DNA of 10,551 nucleotides from contig JAFOXS010000325.1 of assembly GCA_017391665.1 (NCBI GenBank), positions 1-10,551 of the forward strand, in the 5' to 3' direction. The position numbers were made by a program, and so were the translations under genes. The notes under the pieces are model-generated. The model searched no databases. It saw only the letters and a list, made by a program, of their open reading frames with translations, and was not told the origin of the DNA. Source of the DNA: Alistipes sp. (GTDB lineage Bacteria > Bacteroidota > Bacteroidia > Bacteroidales > Rikenellaceae). This document shows positions 1 to 6,529 of this stretch, piece by piece (within the stretch, counting starts at the first letter, position 1; every line of letters starts with the position of its first letter).

Positions 1-1272
1 CATCATCTGCAGCTCGTTGTGGTGGACGAGGAGCACGACTCAAGCTATAAGCAGAGCGATACGGCACCCCGCTATCAGGGACGCGATGTGGCCATCATGC
101 TCGCATCGTTCTACGGTGCACGCACCGTTCTGGGCAGTGCCACCCCCTCGCTCGAGAGTTATGCCAATGCCCAGTGGGGCAAGTATGGCTACTCGCTGCT
201 TGCGGAGCGTTATGGCGGAGCCGCAACACCGCACATCATCATCTCCGATACGATGCGTTCGCTTAAGCGCGGTGAGCGCCGCACGCACTTTAATCAGGTC
301 CTGATAAACTCCATCTCCGATGCTCTCTCGCGTGGTGAGCAGACGATGCTCTTCCAGAATCGTCGCGGCTTCGCACCCTTTGTGCAGTGTCGCGGCTGTG
401 GCTGGACACCTCGCTGTCCCAATTGCAATGTAACCCTTACCGAGCACCGCTCGTCGGGGCGCATGGAGTGCCACTACTGCGGCTATACGGCCGCTGTGCC
501 GAAGTCCTGTCCGCAGTGCGAGACGGTTGATCTGAAACCTATGGGCTTTGGTACGGAGCGTGTCGAGGAGGCTATATCGGCGCTATTTCCCGATGCCCGC
601 GTGGCACGCCTTGACCGCGATACGGTCACCTCGGAGAGTGCCTACAACCGTATCATCCATGCCTTCGAGTCGGGGCAGACCGACATCCTTGTCGGCACGC
701 AGATGATCACCAAGGGCTTCGACTTCGGTCGTGTGGCTGTGGTGGGTGTTCTCAATGCCGATAATCTGCTCTTTTCGCCCGACTTCCGCGCCTCGGAACG
801 TGCCTTTGCACTGATGACGCAGGTGGCAGGTCGTGCGGGTCGCCGACAAAATGAAGGTGTGGTCATTGTGCAGACCTCCGAGCCAGAGAATCAGGTTATT
901 GGCTGGGTGGCGCGTGGCGACTATCAGGCCATGGCTCGCTCCGAACTTGCCGACCGTCACCTGTTCTTCTATCCGCCCTATGCACGCCTTGTGCAGTTTA
1001 CTCTCCTCTCGACAGATGTGCAGACTCTGCGTCGTGGTGTGGGCGAGTTCGCCGAGCTCTTAAGGGAAAAATTCGGGCGCCGTGTGGCGGGCCCCGTAGC
1101 TCCGCCTGTGGATCGTATTCGCGGTGAGTATCTTCTGCGTTTGTTGCTCAAAATAGAAAATGGCCGCTCGATGGCTCGTGCCAGGGAGCTGTTGCGCGAG
1201 GTGATCGCACAGCTGCAGAGCAAGGCGGAGTTCAAACAGATAAAAATCGTCATCGATGTCGATCCTCAGTAG
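1..1272 (+). CDS. priA: Primosomal protein N' (PriA helicase), 5' end missing
   Basis: PriA is a superfamily 2 3'-5' DNA helicase that recognises abandoned forks and D-loops and starts reloading of the replicative helicase. The frame is open from base 1, so the gene begins upstream; the N-terminal DNA-binding domain and Walker A motif lie outside the window. Visible in order are the DEEH box (motif II, bases 25-36), an eight-cysteine zinc region (bases 388-525, four CxxC-type pairs starting QCRGCG and ending SCPQCE), and helicase lobe 2 with GTQMITKGFDF (about 694-726) and QVAGRAGRR (about 820-846). The C-terminal domain ends at TAG 1270-1272. All key residues I can check are intact. The gene overlaps comF by 17 nt, which suggests translational coupling. 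Identification is near certain from the DEEH and zinc-cysteine combination. Confidence 0.97.
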   Translation, partial: HHLQLVVVDEEHDSSYKQSDTAPRYQGRDVAIMLASFYGARTVLGSATPSLESYANAQWGKYGYSLLAERYGGAATPHIIISDTMRSLKRGERRTHFNQVLINSISDALSRGEQTMLFQNRRGFAPFVQCRGCGWTPRCPNCNVTLTEHRSSGRMECHYCGYTAAVPKSCPQCETVDLKPMGFGTERVEEAISALFPDARVARLDRDTVTSESAYNRIIHAFESGQTDILVGTQMITKGFDFGRVAVVGVLNADNLLFSPDFRASERAFALMTQVAGRAGRRQNEGVVIVQTSEPENQVIGWVARGDYQAMARSELADRHLFFYPPYARLVQFTLLSTDVQTLRRGVGEFAELLREKFGRRVAGPVAPPVDRIRGEYLLRLLLKIENGRSMARARELLREVIAQLQSKAEFKQIKIVIDVDPQ

Positions 1273-1978
1273 CCTTATCTACGATCTGCGCTCGCTCTTC
1301 ATTCCGCGCTCATGTGCTGTGTGCGGTGGGGTGTTGCCGCCATCGAAGCATCTGCTCTGCTCGGTGTGCGAGGCTACGGCACCACTTACCAACCTATGGC
1401 AGGAGGCGGCAAATCCCATGATGGAGCGTTTCTGGGGACTGCTTCCCATTGAACATGCCTCGGCACTCTTCTGGTACGTCGAGGGTAGCCCGTGGCGCGA
1501 TGCCGTGCACCGCTTCAAGTATGGCGGGCGGTGGCTCTCGGCCTACGATATGGGTCGCTGGTATGGAGCCCTGATGCGTGAGTCGGGATTTTATTCTACC
1601 GTCGATGCTATAGTGCCCGTGCCACTGCATTGGTGGCGCAGAATGTGGCGTGGCTACAATCAGTCGGAGTACATTGCGCGCGGCATAGCCCGCGAGCTGG
1701 GCGTGAAGGTTCTGTCGCATGCTGTCGTGCGTCATCGATATAATCAGAGTCAGACCCATCAGAGTGTTTTTCGCCGCTGGGCAAATGTCGAGGGTATATT
1801 CCGTGTGCGCAGGGCGGATGAGTTGCGCGGTAGGCATATCCTTCTGGTGGATGATGTATTCACTACGGGTGCAACCATATTTTCCTTGGGCGAGACCATC
1901 CTTCGCACGGCGTCAGATGTGCGTCTGAGCGTTGCGGTGCTGGCCACTACGCGTCGCAGCCTGCGTCAGCAGGATTAG
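1256..1978 (+). CDS. comF: ComF/GntX-family phosphoribosyltransferase-like protein
   Basis: The 240-residue protein has the two-part layout of the ComF (ComFC/GntX) family. An N-terminal four-cysteine zinc finger (C20, C23, C35, C38) is followed by a PRTase-fold domain with the PRPP-loop motif ILLVDDVFTTGAT (residues 195-207) and the family signature VPVPLHWWRRMWRGYNQSE. ComF proteins are tied to natural transformation, where they act with a helicase on incoming single-stranded DNA; no enzymatic substrate is established as far as I know. The ATG at 1256 is preferred because it puts the conserved N-terminal hydrophobic helix just before the zinc finger, as is usual in the family. This start lies inside the end of priA (17-nt overlap), so the two are probably one transcript. 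A hairpin follows the stop by 2 nt. The family call is firm; a role in DNA uptake in this organism is inference. Confidence 0.92.
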   Translation: MSILSSLIYDLRSLFIPRSCAVCGGVLPPSKHLLCSVCEATAPLTNLWQEAANPMMERFWGLLPIEHASALFWYVEGSPWRDAVHRFKYGGRWLSAYDMGRWYGALMRESGFYSTVDAIVPVPLHWWRRMWRGYNQSEYIARGIARELGVKVLSHAVVRHRYNQSQTHQSVFRRWANVEGIFRVRRADELRGRHILLVDDVFTTGATIFSLGETILRTASDVRLSVAVLATTRRSLRQQD

Positions 1979-1980
1979 CC

Positions 1981-2010
1981 GTTATAAACACTCGCTTGTT
2001 TATAACTTTC
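1981..2010 (+). terminator. Perfect 10-bp hairpin after comF, probable terminator
   Basis: The arms GTTATAAACA (1981-1990) and TGTTTATAAC (1997-2006) are perfectly complementary around a 6-nt loop and are followed by TTTC and then a T/A-rich run. The hairpin begins 2 nt after the comF stop and sits upstream of the dnaB promoter, so it most likely ends the priA-comF transcript. The stem is AT-rich, so its strength is uncertain. A dyad operator for a DNA-binding protein is an alternative. Confidence 0.55.
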
Positions 2011-2022
2011 TATATTTTGTAA

Positions 2023-2053
2023 TTTGCCGTTTGCGCAAAATTTCCTAATTTTG
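2023..2053 (+). promoter_or_regulatory. Bacteroidetes-type promoter for dnaB-comM
   Basis: TTTG at 2023-2026 is followed after 19 nt by TAATTTTG at 2046-2053. This fits the Bacteroidetes primary sigma factor consensus, TTTG near -33 and TAnnTTTG near -7. Transcription would start near 2060 and leave a leader of about 60 nt before the dnaB ATG. It is the best promoter match I found in the window and marks dnaB as the first gene of a new transcription unit. Confidence 0.7.
2030..2039. promoter_or_regulatory. Palindrome in the dnaB promoter spacer, candidate operator
   Basis: TTTGCGCAAA is a perfect 10-bp palindrome lying entirely between the -33 and -7 elements of the dnaB promoter. A dimeric regulator bound there would cover the RNA polymerase site. 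No regulator is identified, and a 10-bp palindrome can arise by chance. Confidence 0.3.
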
Positions 2054-2123
2054 AATCTTGAAAATTATACCCTTTTCCTTGCTGCAGCTATAATTGCGGT
2101 AAGTGTCAATACAAGAGTAAATT

Positions 2124-3710
2124 ATGGCAAAAGAATATAACCCTTCGGCACGCAATCGTGCTGCATTTGAGAGTATGACCGATGTAGCCGGTACGGTACC
2201 CCCTCAGGCCGTTGAGCTGGAGGAGGCTGTGCTCGGTGCGCTCATGCTGGAGCGTGACAGTATCATCGCCGTGCAGGAGTATATCACCCCTGCGGCATTC
2301 TATACCGAGGAGCACCGTCTCATCTATCAGGCTATTGAGTCGCTCTCGGCCGAACTTAAACCCATCGACCTCTACACCGTCACCGAGCGTCTGCGCTCGC
2401 GCAAGGAACTCAAGAAGGTGGGTGGTGCGGCATATCTTGCGCAGCTCACCCAGCGCGTAGGCTCGGCCGCCAACGTTGAGTTCCACGCCAAGATCATTGC
2501 GCAGAAGTATGTTCAGCGTGAGCTTATCCGCTCGGCCACCGAGATTCAGCGTCGCTCCTATGACGAGGATCAGGATGTGAACGATCTGATCGGCTATGCC
2601 GAGAGTGAGATCTTTGCCGTAGCCGAGGGCCACGTCAAGCGTTCGGTGCAGAATGCCAAGGATGTGTTGGCAAGGGCTATGAAGCAGATCGAGGATGCGA
2701 GCAAGAACACCTCGGCCTTCAATGGTGTGCCGTCGGGATTTCTCTCTATCGACCGCGTTACACTCGGCTGGCAGCCCAGCGACCTTATCATCGTGGCAGC
2801 ACGTCCCTCAATGGGTAAGACCGCCTTCGTGCTCTCTATGGCTCGCAATATGGCTATCGAGCACAACTCCGCTGTGGCCTTCTTCTCGCTTGAGATGTCA
2901 TCCGTGCAGCTTATGATGCGATTGATCGTTGCCGAGACGGGTCTGCAGGGTAATGACGTTAAGTCGGGTCGCCTTACGCCCGAGCAGTGGCGCCACCTGG
3001 AGAGTGCCACCAAGCCGTTGGGTACGGCACCCCTCTTTATTGACGATACGCCTGCGCTCTCGGTCTTCGAGTTCCGCTCGAAGGCGCGCCGACTGAAGAT
3101 TCACGAGGATATCAAGATAATCATCATCGACTACCTGCAGCTGATGACCGGCAATGCCGACTCGAAGGGTAACCGCGAGCAGGAGGTGGCCTTCATCTCA
3201 CGTACGCTGAAGGCTATTGCCAAGGAGCTCAACGTCCCTATCATCGCACTGTCGCAGCTGAGCCGTGCTACGGAGACCCGTGGTGGCTCGAAGCGTCCGC
3301 AGCTCAGCGACCTGCGTGAGTCGGGAGCCATCGAGCAGGATGCCGATATCGTAGCATTCATCCACCGACCCGAGTACTACGGCATACAGACCGACGAGAA
3401 CGGTATGCCTACGGCGGGTATGGCCGAGATCATCCTTGCCAAGCACCGTAATGGTGCGGTGTGCGATATCCCTCTGCGCTTCTTGAAGGATCAGGCACGT
3501 TTTGCCGATATGGATGCCGAGGAGGGCTCTACGGCGGGTGGCTATCAGGAGATTGCCAGCAGCATGGGCGGTGGTGACGACTTCCCCGCACCGACTGCAG
3601 CTCCCATGTCGGGAGGTCTGGGCTCGTCGATGGGTGGCGAGTTTGACCTTAACCAGGGCCCTGTGAATCTTGATAATCAACCTCCCATTTCGGATGATGT
3701 GCCGTTTTAA
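2124..3710 (+). CDS. dnaB: Replicative DNA helicase DnaB
   Basis: DnaB is the hexameric RecA-fold helicase that unwinds the replication fork 5'-3' and recruits primase. The 528-residue protein has a short N-terminal extension, the DnaB N-terminal domain (about 25-125, PPQAVELEEAVLGALML), a linker, and the RecA-like ATPase core. The core shows Walker A ARPSMGKT (226-233), Walker B IIIIDYLQL (332-340, D336), then LSQLSRATE and SDLRESGAIEQDADIV. There is no intein, although this gene often hosts one. After the core, about 60 residues (from about 468) form a Gly/Ser/Pro-rich tail with two SSMGG repeats, ending S-D-D-V-P-F (523-528), which resembles the acidic tip of SSB. It follows a good promoter, and comM starts 13 nt downstream, so the two are probably cotranscribed. 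Confidence 0.98.
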   Translation: MAKEYNPSARNRAAFESMTDVAGTVPPQAVELEEAVLGALMLERDSIIAVQEYITPAAFYTEEHRLIYQAIESLSAELKPIDLYTVTERLRSRKELKKVGGAAYLAQLTQRVGSAANVEFHAKIIAQKYVQRELIRSATEIQRRSYDEDQDVNDLIGYAESEIFAVAEGHVKRSVQNAKDVLARAMKQIEDASKNTSAFNGVPSGFLSIDRVTLGWQPSDLIIVAARPSMGKTAFVLSMARNMAIEHNSAVAFFSLEMSSVQLMMRLIVAETGLQGNDVKSGRLTPEQWRHLESATKPLGTAPLFIDDTPALSVFEFRSKARRLKIHEDIKIIIIDYLQLMTGNADSKGNREQEVAFISRTLKAIAKELNVPIIALSQLSRATETRGGSKRPQLSDLRESGAIEQDADIVAFIHRPEYYGIQTDENGMPTAGMAEIILAKHRNGAVCDIPLRFLKDQARFADMDAEEGSTAGGYQEIASSMGGGDDFPAPTAAPMSGGLGSSMGGEFDLNQGPVNLDNQPPISDDVPF

Positions 3711-3723
3711 AGGAATATAATTA

Positions 3724-5256
3724 ATGGTAATTCGCACACATACAGGAACCGTTGCGGGTATCGGGGCTGTCCCCGTCACCGTCGAAGTGAGCATCACAGG
3801 CTCGGGTCTGGGGCTCTTTCTGGTGGGCTTGCCCGATAATGCCGTTCGCGAGAGCGAGCAGCGCATACGCTCGGCCTTCGAGAATTCGGGCTACCGTATG
3901 ACCTCGCGCAAGTGTGTGGTGAACCTGGCTCCTGCTGACCTTCGTAAGGAGGGTTCGGGTTTTGATCTGCCCATTGCCGTTGCCATCCTGGCCGCTACGG
4001 ATCAGATTGTGGCGGCGGAGCTCGAGCAGTCGTTCTTTGTGGGCGAGCTCTCGCTCGATGGCTCGCTGCGTGGTGTGAAGGGTGTGCTACCCATAGCGCA
4101 GCAGGCGCAGCGTGGGGGATACAGACGTATCTATGTCCCACGCGAGAATGCCGATGAGGCCGCCGTGGTTGAGGGTATTGAGGTGCTTCCCGTTGCCTCG
4201 CTGCGTGAGGTGGCCGCCTCGCTCAATGGCGAGATAGTGATAGAGGCGGTGCAGAGCAACATCCATCAAGAGATGGAGCCTGTGGCCTATGCCGAGGATT
4301 TTGCCGACGTGAAGGGGCAGACGCATGCCAAGCGTGCGCTGGAGATTGCTGCTGCCGGTGGTCACAATGTAATCATGATAGGCCCTCCGGGTTCGGGTAA
4401 GACCATGCTGGCACGACGCATGCCTTCGATCATGCCGCCGATGAGTATGGAGGAGGCGCTGGAGACCACGAAGATCCACTCCGTGGCGGGTAAGCTCGGT
4501 GCCGAGCAGGGGCTGATGCGTCAGCGACCGTTCCGTGCGCCGCACCATCTGGCTTCGCCCATGGCACTTATTGGTGGCGGTAATTCGCCACAGCCTGGTG
4601 AGGTGTCGCTGGCTCATAATGGAGTCTTGTTTCTGGACGAGATGCCCGAGTTCGGACACTCTGTTCTGGAGGTGCTGCGCCAGCCTATGGAGGATAAGCA
4701 TATCACCATCTCGCGTGTGCGCTATACGGTCGATTACCCCTCGAACTTCACGCTGGTGGCATCGATGAACCCCTGCCCATGCGGATACTATAATCACCCC
4801 ACCAAGGAGTGCAGTTGCTCGGCGGCGGCCGTGCATCGTTATGTGGGCCGCATTTCGGGTCCGCTCATGGATCGTATCGATCTGCATGTTGAGATTACGC
4901 CCGTAAAGCGCGAGGAGCTATCCTCATCCGAGCTGTCCGAGTCGAGTGCTGCCGTGCGTGAGCGAGTAATCCGTGCCCGAGAGCGTCAGGCGGAGCGATT
5001 CCGTGGCACGGGCATATATACCAATACGATGATGTCGTCGGCCATGCTGCGCGAGTTCTGTCCCTTGTCTGCGGAGGCGCGCCGACTGCTCGATGTGGCC
5101 ATGGAGCGTCTGCAACTCTCGGCACGAGCCTACGATCGCATCATCAAGGTGGCTCGCACGATTGCCGATCTGGCTGGTGAGCAGGATATTGCGCCGAGCC
5201 ATATCTCGGAGGCTATAACCTACCGCACGCTCGACCGTGAGAGCTGGGGACGGTAG
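3724..5256 (+). CDS. comM: YifB/ComM family Mg-chelatase-like AAA+ ATPase
   Basis: The 510-residue protein matches the ComM/YifB family in length and layout. An N-terminal ChlI-like domain (about 20-170, with LVGLPDNAVRESEQRIRSA) is followed by an AAA+ module with Walker A GPPGSGKT (220-227) and Walker B GVLFLDE (300-306). Then come the family's Cys-rich signature MNPCPCGYYNHPTKECSCS and SGPLMDRIDLHVEI, and a C-terminal helical Mg-chelatase domain (LSARAYDRIIKVARTIADL). ComM forms hexamers that promote branch migration during natural transformation; YifB homologues also occur in bacteria not known to be competent. The ATG at 3724 follows AAGGA at 3710-3714 and gives the usual family N-terminus. 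It sits 13 nt after dnaB, which suggests one operon. The protein shares only the fold, not the function, of chlorophyll-pathway magnesium chelatase. Confidence 0.95.
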   Translation: MVIRTHTGTVAGIGAVPVTVEVSITGSGLGLFLVGLPDNAVRESEQRIRSAFENSGYRMTSRKCVVNLAPADLRKEGSGFDLPIAVAILAATDQIVAAELEQSFFVGELSLDGSLRGVKGVLPIAQQAQRGGYRRIYVPRENADEAAVVEGIEVLPVASLREVAASLNGEIVIEAVQSNIHQEMEPVAYAEDFADVKGQTHAKRALEIAAAGGHNVIMIGPPGSGKTMLARRMPSIMPPMSMEEALETTKIHSVAGKLGAEQGLMRQRPFRAPHHLASPMALIGGGNSPQPGEVSLAHNGVLFLDEMPEFGHSVLEVLRQPMEDKHITISRVRYTVDYPSNFTLVASMNPCPCGYYNHPTKECSCSAAAVHRYVGRISGPLMDRIDLHVEITPVKREELSSSELSESSAAVRERVIRARERQAERFRGTGIYTNTMMSSAMLREFCPLSAEARRLLDVAMERLQLSARAYDRIIKVARTIADLAGEQDIAPSHISEAITYRTLDRESWGR

Positions 5257-5258
5257 AG

Positions 5259-5279
5259 ATGTAAAATGTAGAATGTAAT
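5259..5279. repeat. Three-copy heptamer tandem repeat before murG
   Basis: ATGTAAA, ATGTAGA and ATGTAAT run head to tail in the 30-nt gap between the comM stop and the murG start. The array lies in the likely ribosome-approach region of murG. Copy-number change would alter spacing, not frame, because it is outside both genes. Confidence 0.75.
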
Positions 5280-5286
5280 ATACGCA

Positions 5287-6393
5287 ATGAAACGAGTAAT
5301 ACTATCCGGTGGCGGTACGGGAGGCCATATCTATCCCGCCGTAGCCGTAGCCGAGGCCCTGAAGCGCAAGTGGAAGGATGAAGTTGAGATCCTCTTCGTG
5401 GGTGCCGAGGGCAAGATGGAGATGGAGAAGATCCCCGCTCTGGGATACAACATAGTAGGTCTGCCTATTGCGGGTCTGCAGCGCCGTCTGGATTGGCGCA
5501 ATCTGCTTGTGCCCTGGAAGGTTGTGAGCAGCCTGCGTCGTGCGCGAGGAATCATACGCGACTTCTCGGCCGATGTGGTTGTGGGCTTTGGAGGCTATGC
5601 CTCGGCGCCCGTGCTGTGGGCGGCACAGCGTATGGGTGTGCCTACCGTTATTCAGGAGCAGAACTCATATGCAGGTCTTACCAATAAACTCTCGGCACGC
5701 GCAGCACGCCGTATCTGCGTAGCCTATGACGGCATGGAGCGATTCTTCTCGGCCGACAAGATTGTGATGACGGGTAACCCCTTACGTGGTAACTTCGCCC
5801 CGGCAAAGGATAAGAGCGCGGAGGCGCTGGCTCACTACGGCCTTACGAAGGATAAGCCCACGGTGTTGGTTGTGGGAGGCTCGCTGGGCACACGCACGCT
5901 CAATGAGATGATGAAGCACTGGATCTCGAAGCTCGACTCTGCGCCCGAGGTGCAGGTCATCTGGCAGACGGGTAAGTTCTATGAGCGAGAGATGCAGGAG
6001 TTTCTGGCTGCGCATCCCGTCGAAGGGGTATGGCAGGGAGCTTTTATCGAGCGCATGGACTACGCCTACGAGGTGGCCGATGTGGTTATCTCGCGCAGTG
6101 GTGCCTGCACCGTTTCGGAGTTGTGTCTTGTGGGTAAACCTACACTGTTTGTACCCTCGCCCAATGTGGCCGAGGATCATCAGACCAAGAACGCCCGCGC
6201 GCTGGTGGATAAGGATGCTGCCGTGATGGTGAGCGACAGGGAGGCTGTCGAAAAGGGTATGCCGATGGCGCTGGAGCTGCTCGCAGACAAGGAGCGTCTG
6301 GCTACGCTTCGTCAGAATATAGCACGTCTGGGCATTAAGGATGCTGCCGACCGCGTTGTACGACAGATAGAGAAGGAGTGGAGCCGATTTTAA
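5287..6393 (+). CDS. murG: UDP-GlcNAc: lipid I GlcNAc transferase MurG
   Basis: MurG is the GT-B glycosyltransferase on the inner face of the cytoplasmic membrane that adds GlcNAc to lipid I to form lipid II. The 368-residue length is normal for the family. The N-terminal acceptor domain opens with the glycine-rich loop GGGTGGHIYP (8-17) and contains VVGFGGYASAP and QEQNSYAGLTN. The C-terminal donor domain has VVGGSLGTRTLN and the UDP-GlcNAc-binding stretch SRSGACTVSEL, followed by GKPTLFVPSPN and the family's Gln-containing segment (EDHQTKNA). murG usually follows ftsW in dcw clusters; here it follows comM by 30 nt with a tandem repeat between. It may share the dnaB-comM transcript, since I see no promoter or terminator in that gap. 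The stop codon lies within a 14-bp palindrome. Confidence 0.97.
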   Translation: MKRVILSGGGTGGHIYPAVAVAEALKRKWKDEVEILFVGAEGKMEMEKIPALGYNIVGLPIAGLQRRLDWRNLLVPWKVVSSLRRARGIIRDFSADVVVGFGGYASAPVLWAAQRMGVPTVIQEQNSYAGLTNKLSARAARRICVAYDGMERFFSADKIVMTGNPLRGNFAPAKDKSAEALAHYGLTKDKPTVLVVGGSLGTRTLNEMMKHWISKLDSAPEVQVIWQTGKFYEREMQEFLAAHPVEGVWQGAFIERMDYAYEVADVVISRSGACTVSELCLVGKPTLFVPSPNVAEDHQTKNARALVDKDAAVMVSDREAVEKGMPMALELLADKERLATLRQNIARLGIKDAADRVVRQIEKEWSRF

Positions 6394-6400
6394 TTAAAAT
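6387..6400. repeat. 14-bp perfect palindrome over the murG stop codon
   Basis: ATTTTAATTAAAAT reads the same on both strands and includes the murG TAA (6391-6393). It forms one edge of the structured murG-murC spacer. Its A+T-only content makes chance occurrence plausible. Confidence 0.5.
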
Positions 6401-6529
6401 TGCCTAACAAGGCTCTTTTGGCGTCTGGCTTGGCCTCGAAATGCTCATTTACGCTGAGTAAACTGCGGTTTTTCGGGTTTCGCAAGCCTAAAATCAGCTC
6501 TTGTTATACAATTTTAGGTAGAGAATAGA
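6394..6529. other. Structured murG-murC spacer, possible dispersed repeat element
   Basis: This 136-nt gap is long for genes of one biosynthetic cluster. It contains a short GC stem (GCCT 6402-6405 with AGGC 6410-6413) followed by TCTTTT, which would be a weak terminator. It also has an imperfect extended hairpin built from CGAAA/TTTCG (6437-6441, 6471-6475), GC/GC and TTTAC/GTAAA (6448-6452, 6458-6462), and an imperfect direct repeat (6402-6417 and 6486-6502, both starting GCCTAA and ending GCTCTT). No TAnnTTTG promoter was found. On the minus strand, 6390-6503 is open with 31 codons after a TTG (6485 down to 6393). The layout fits either a repeat element or a regulated leader; neither is proven. 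Confidence 0.45.
6487..6518 (+). promoter_or_regulatory. Stem-loop just upstream of the murC start
   Basis: CCTAAAAT (6487-6494) and ATTTTAGG (6511-6518) are perfect 8-bp complements around a 16-nt loop. The 3' arm ends 11 nt before the murC ATG, so folding could affect ribosome access. The AT-rich stem and large loop make it weak on its own. Confidence 0.35.

Noticed and set aside
2011..2019. TATATTTTG as a second -7 promoter element
   Set aside because: It has three bases instead of two between TA and TTTG and overlaps the tail of the comF hairpin; TAATTTTG at 2046 is an exact match with a matching -33.
2124..3710. Possible intein in DnaB, a common insertion site
   Set aside because: The ATPase core is continuous from Walker A to the last conserved block, and the gene length fits an intein-free protein plus a tail.
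3198..4887. Minus-strand open frames of 222 and 266 codons (3198-3866, 4087-4887) opposite the dnaB end and comM
   Set aside because: Their translations are rich in His and Arg and lack recognisable motifs. They mirror the codon bias of dnaB and comM.
3724..5256. Magnesium chelatase of chlorophyll or cobalamin synthesis
   Set aside because: The NPCPCG signature, length and N-terminal ChlI-like domain place it in the YifB/ComM family, and no pigment or cobalamin genes are nearby.
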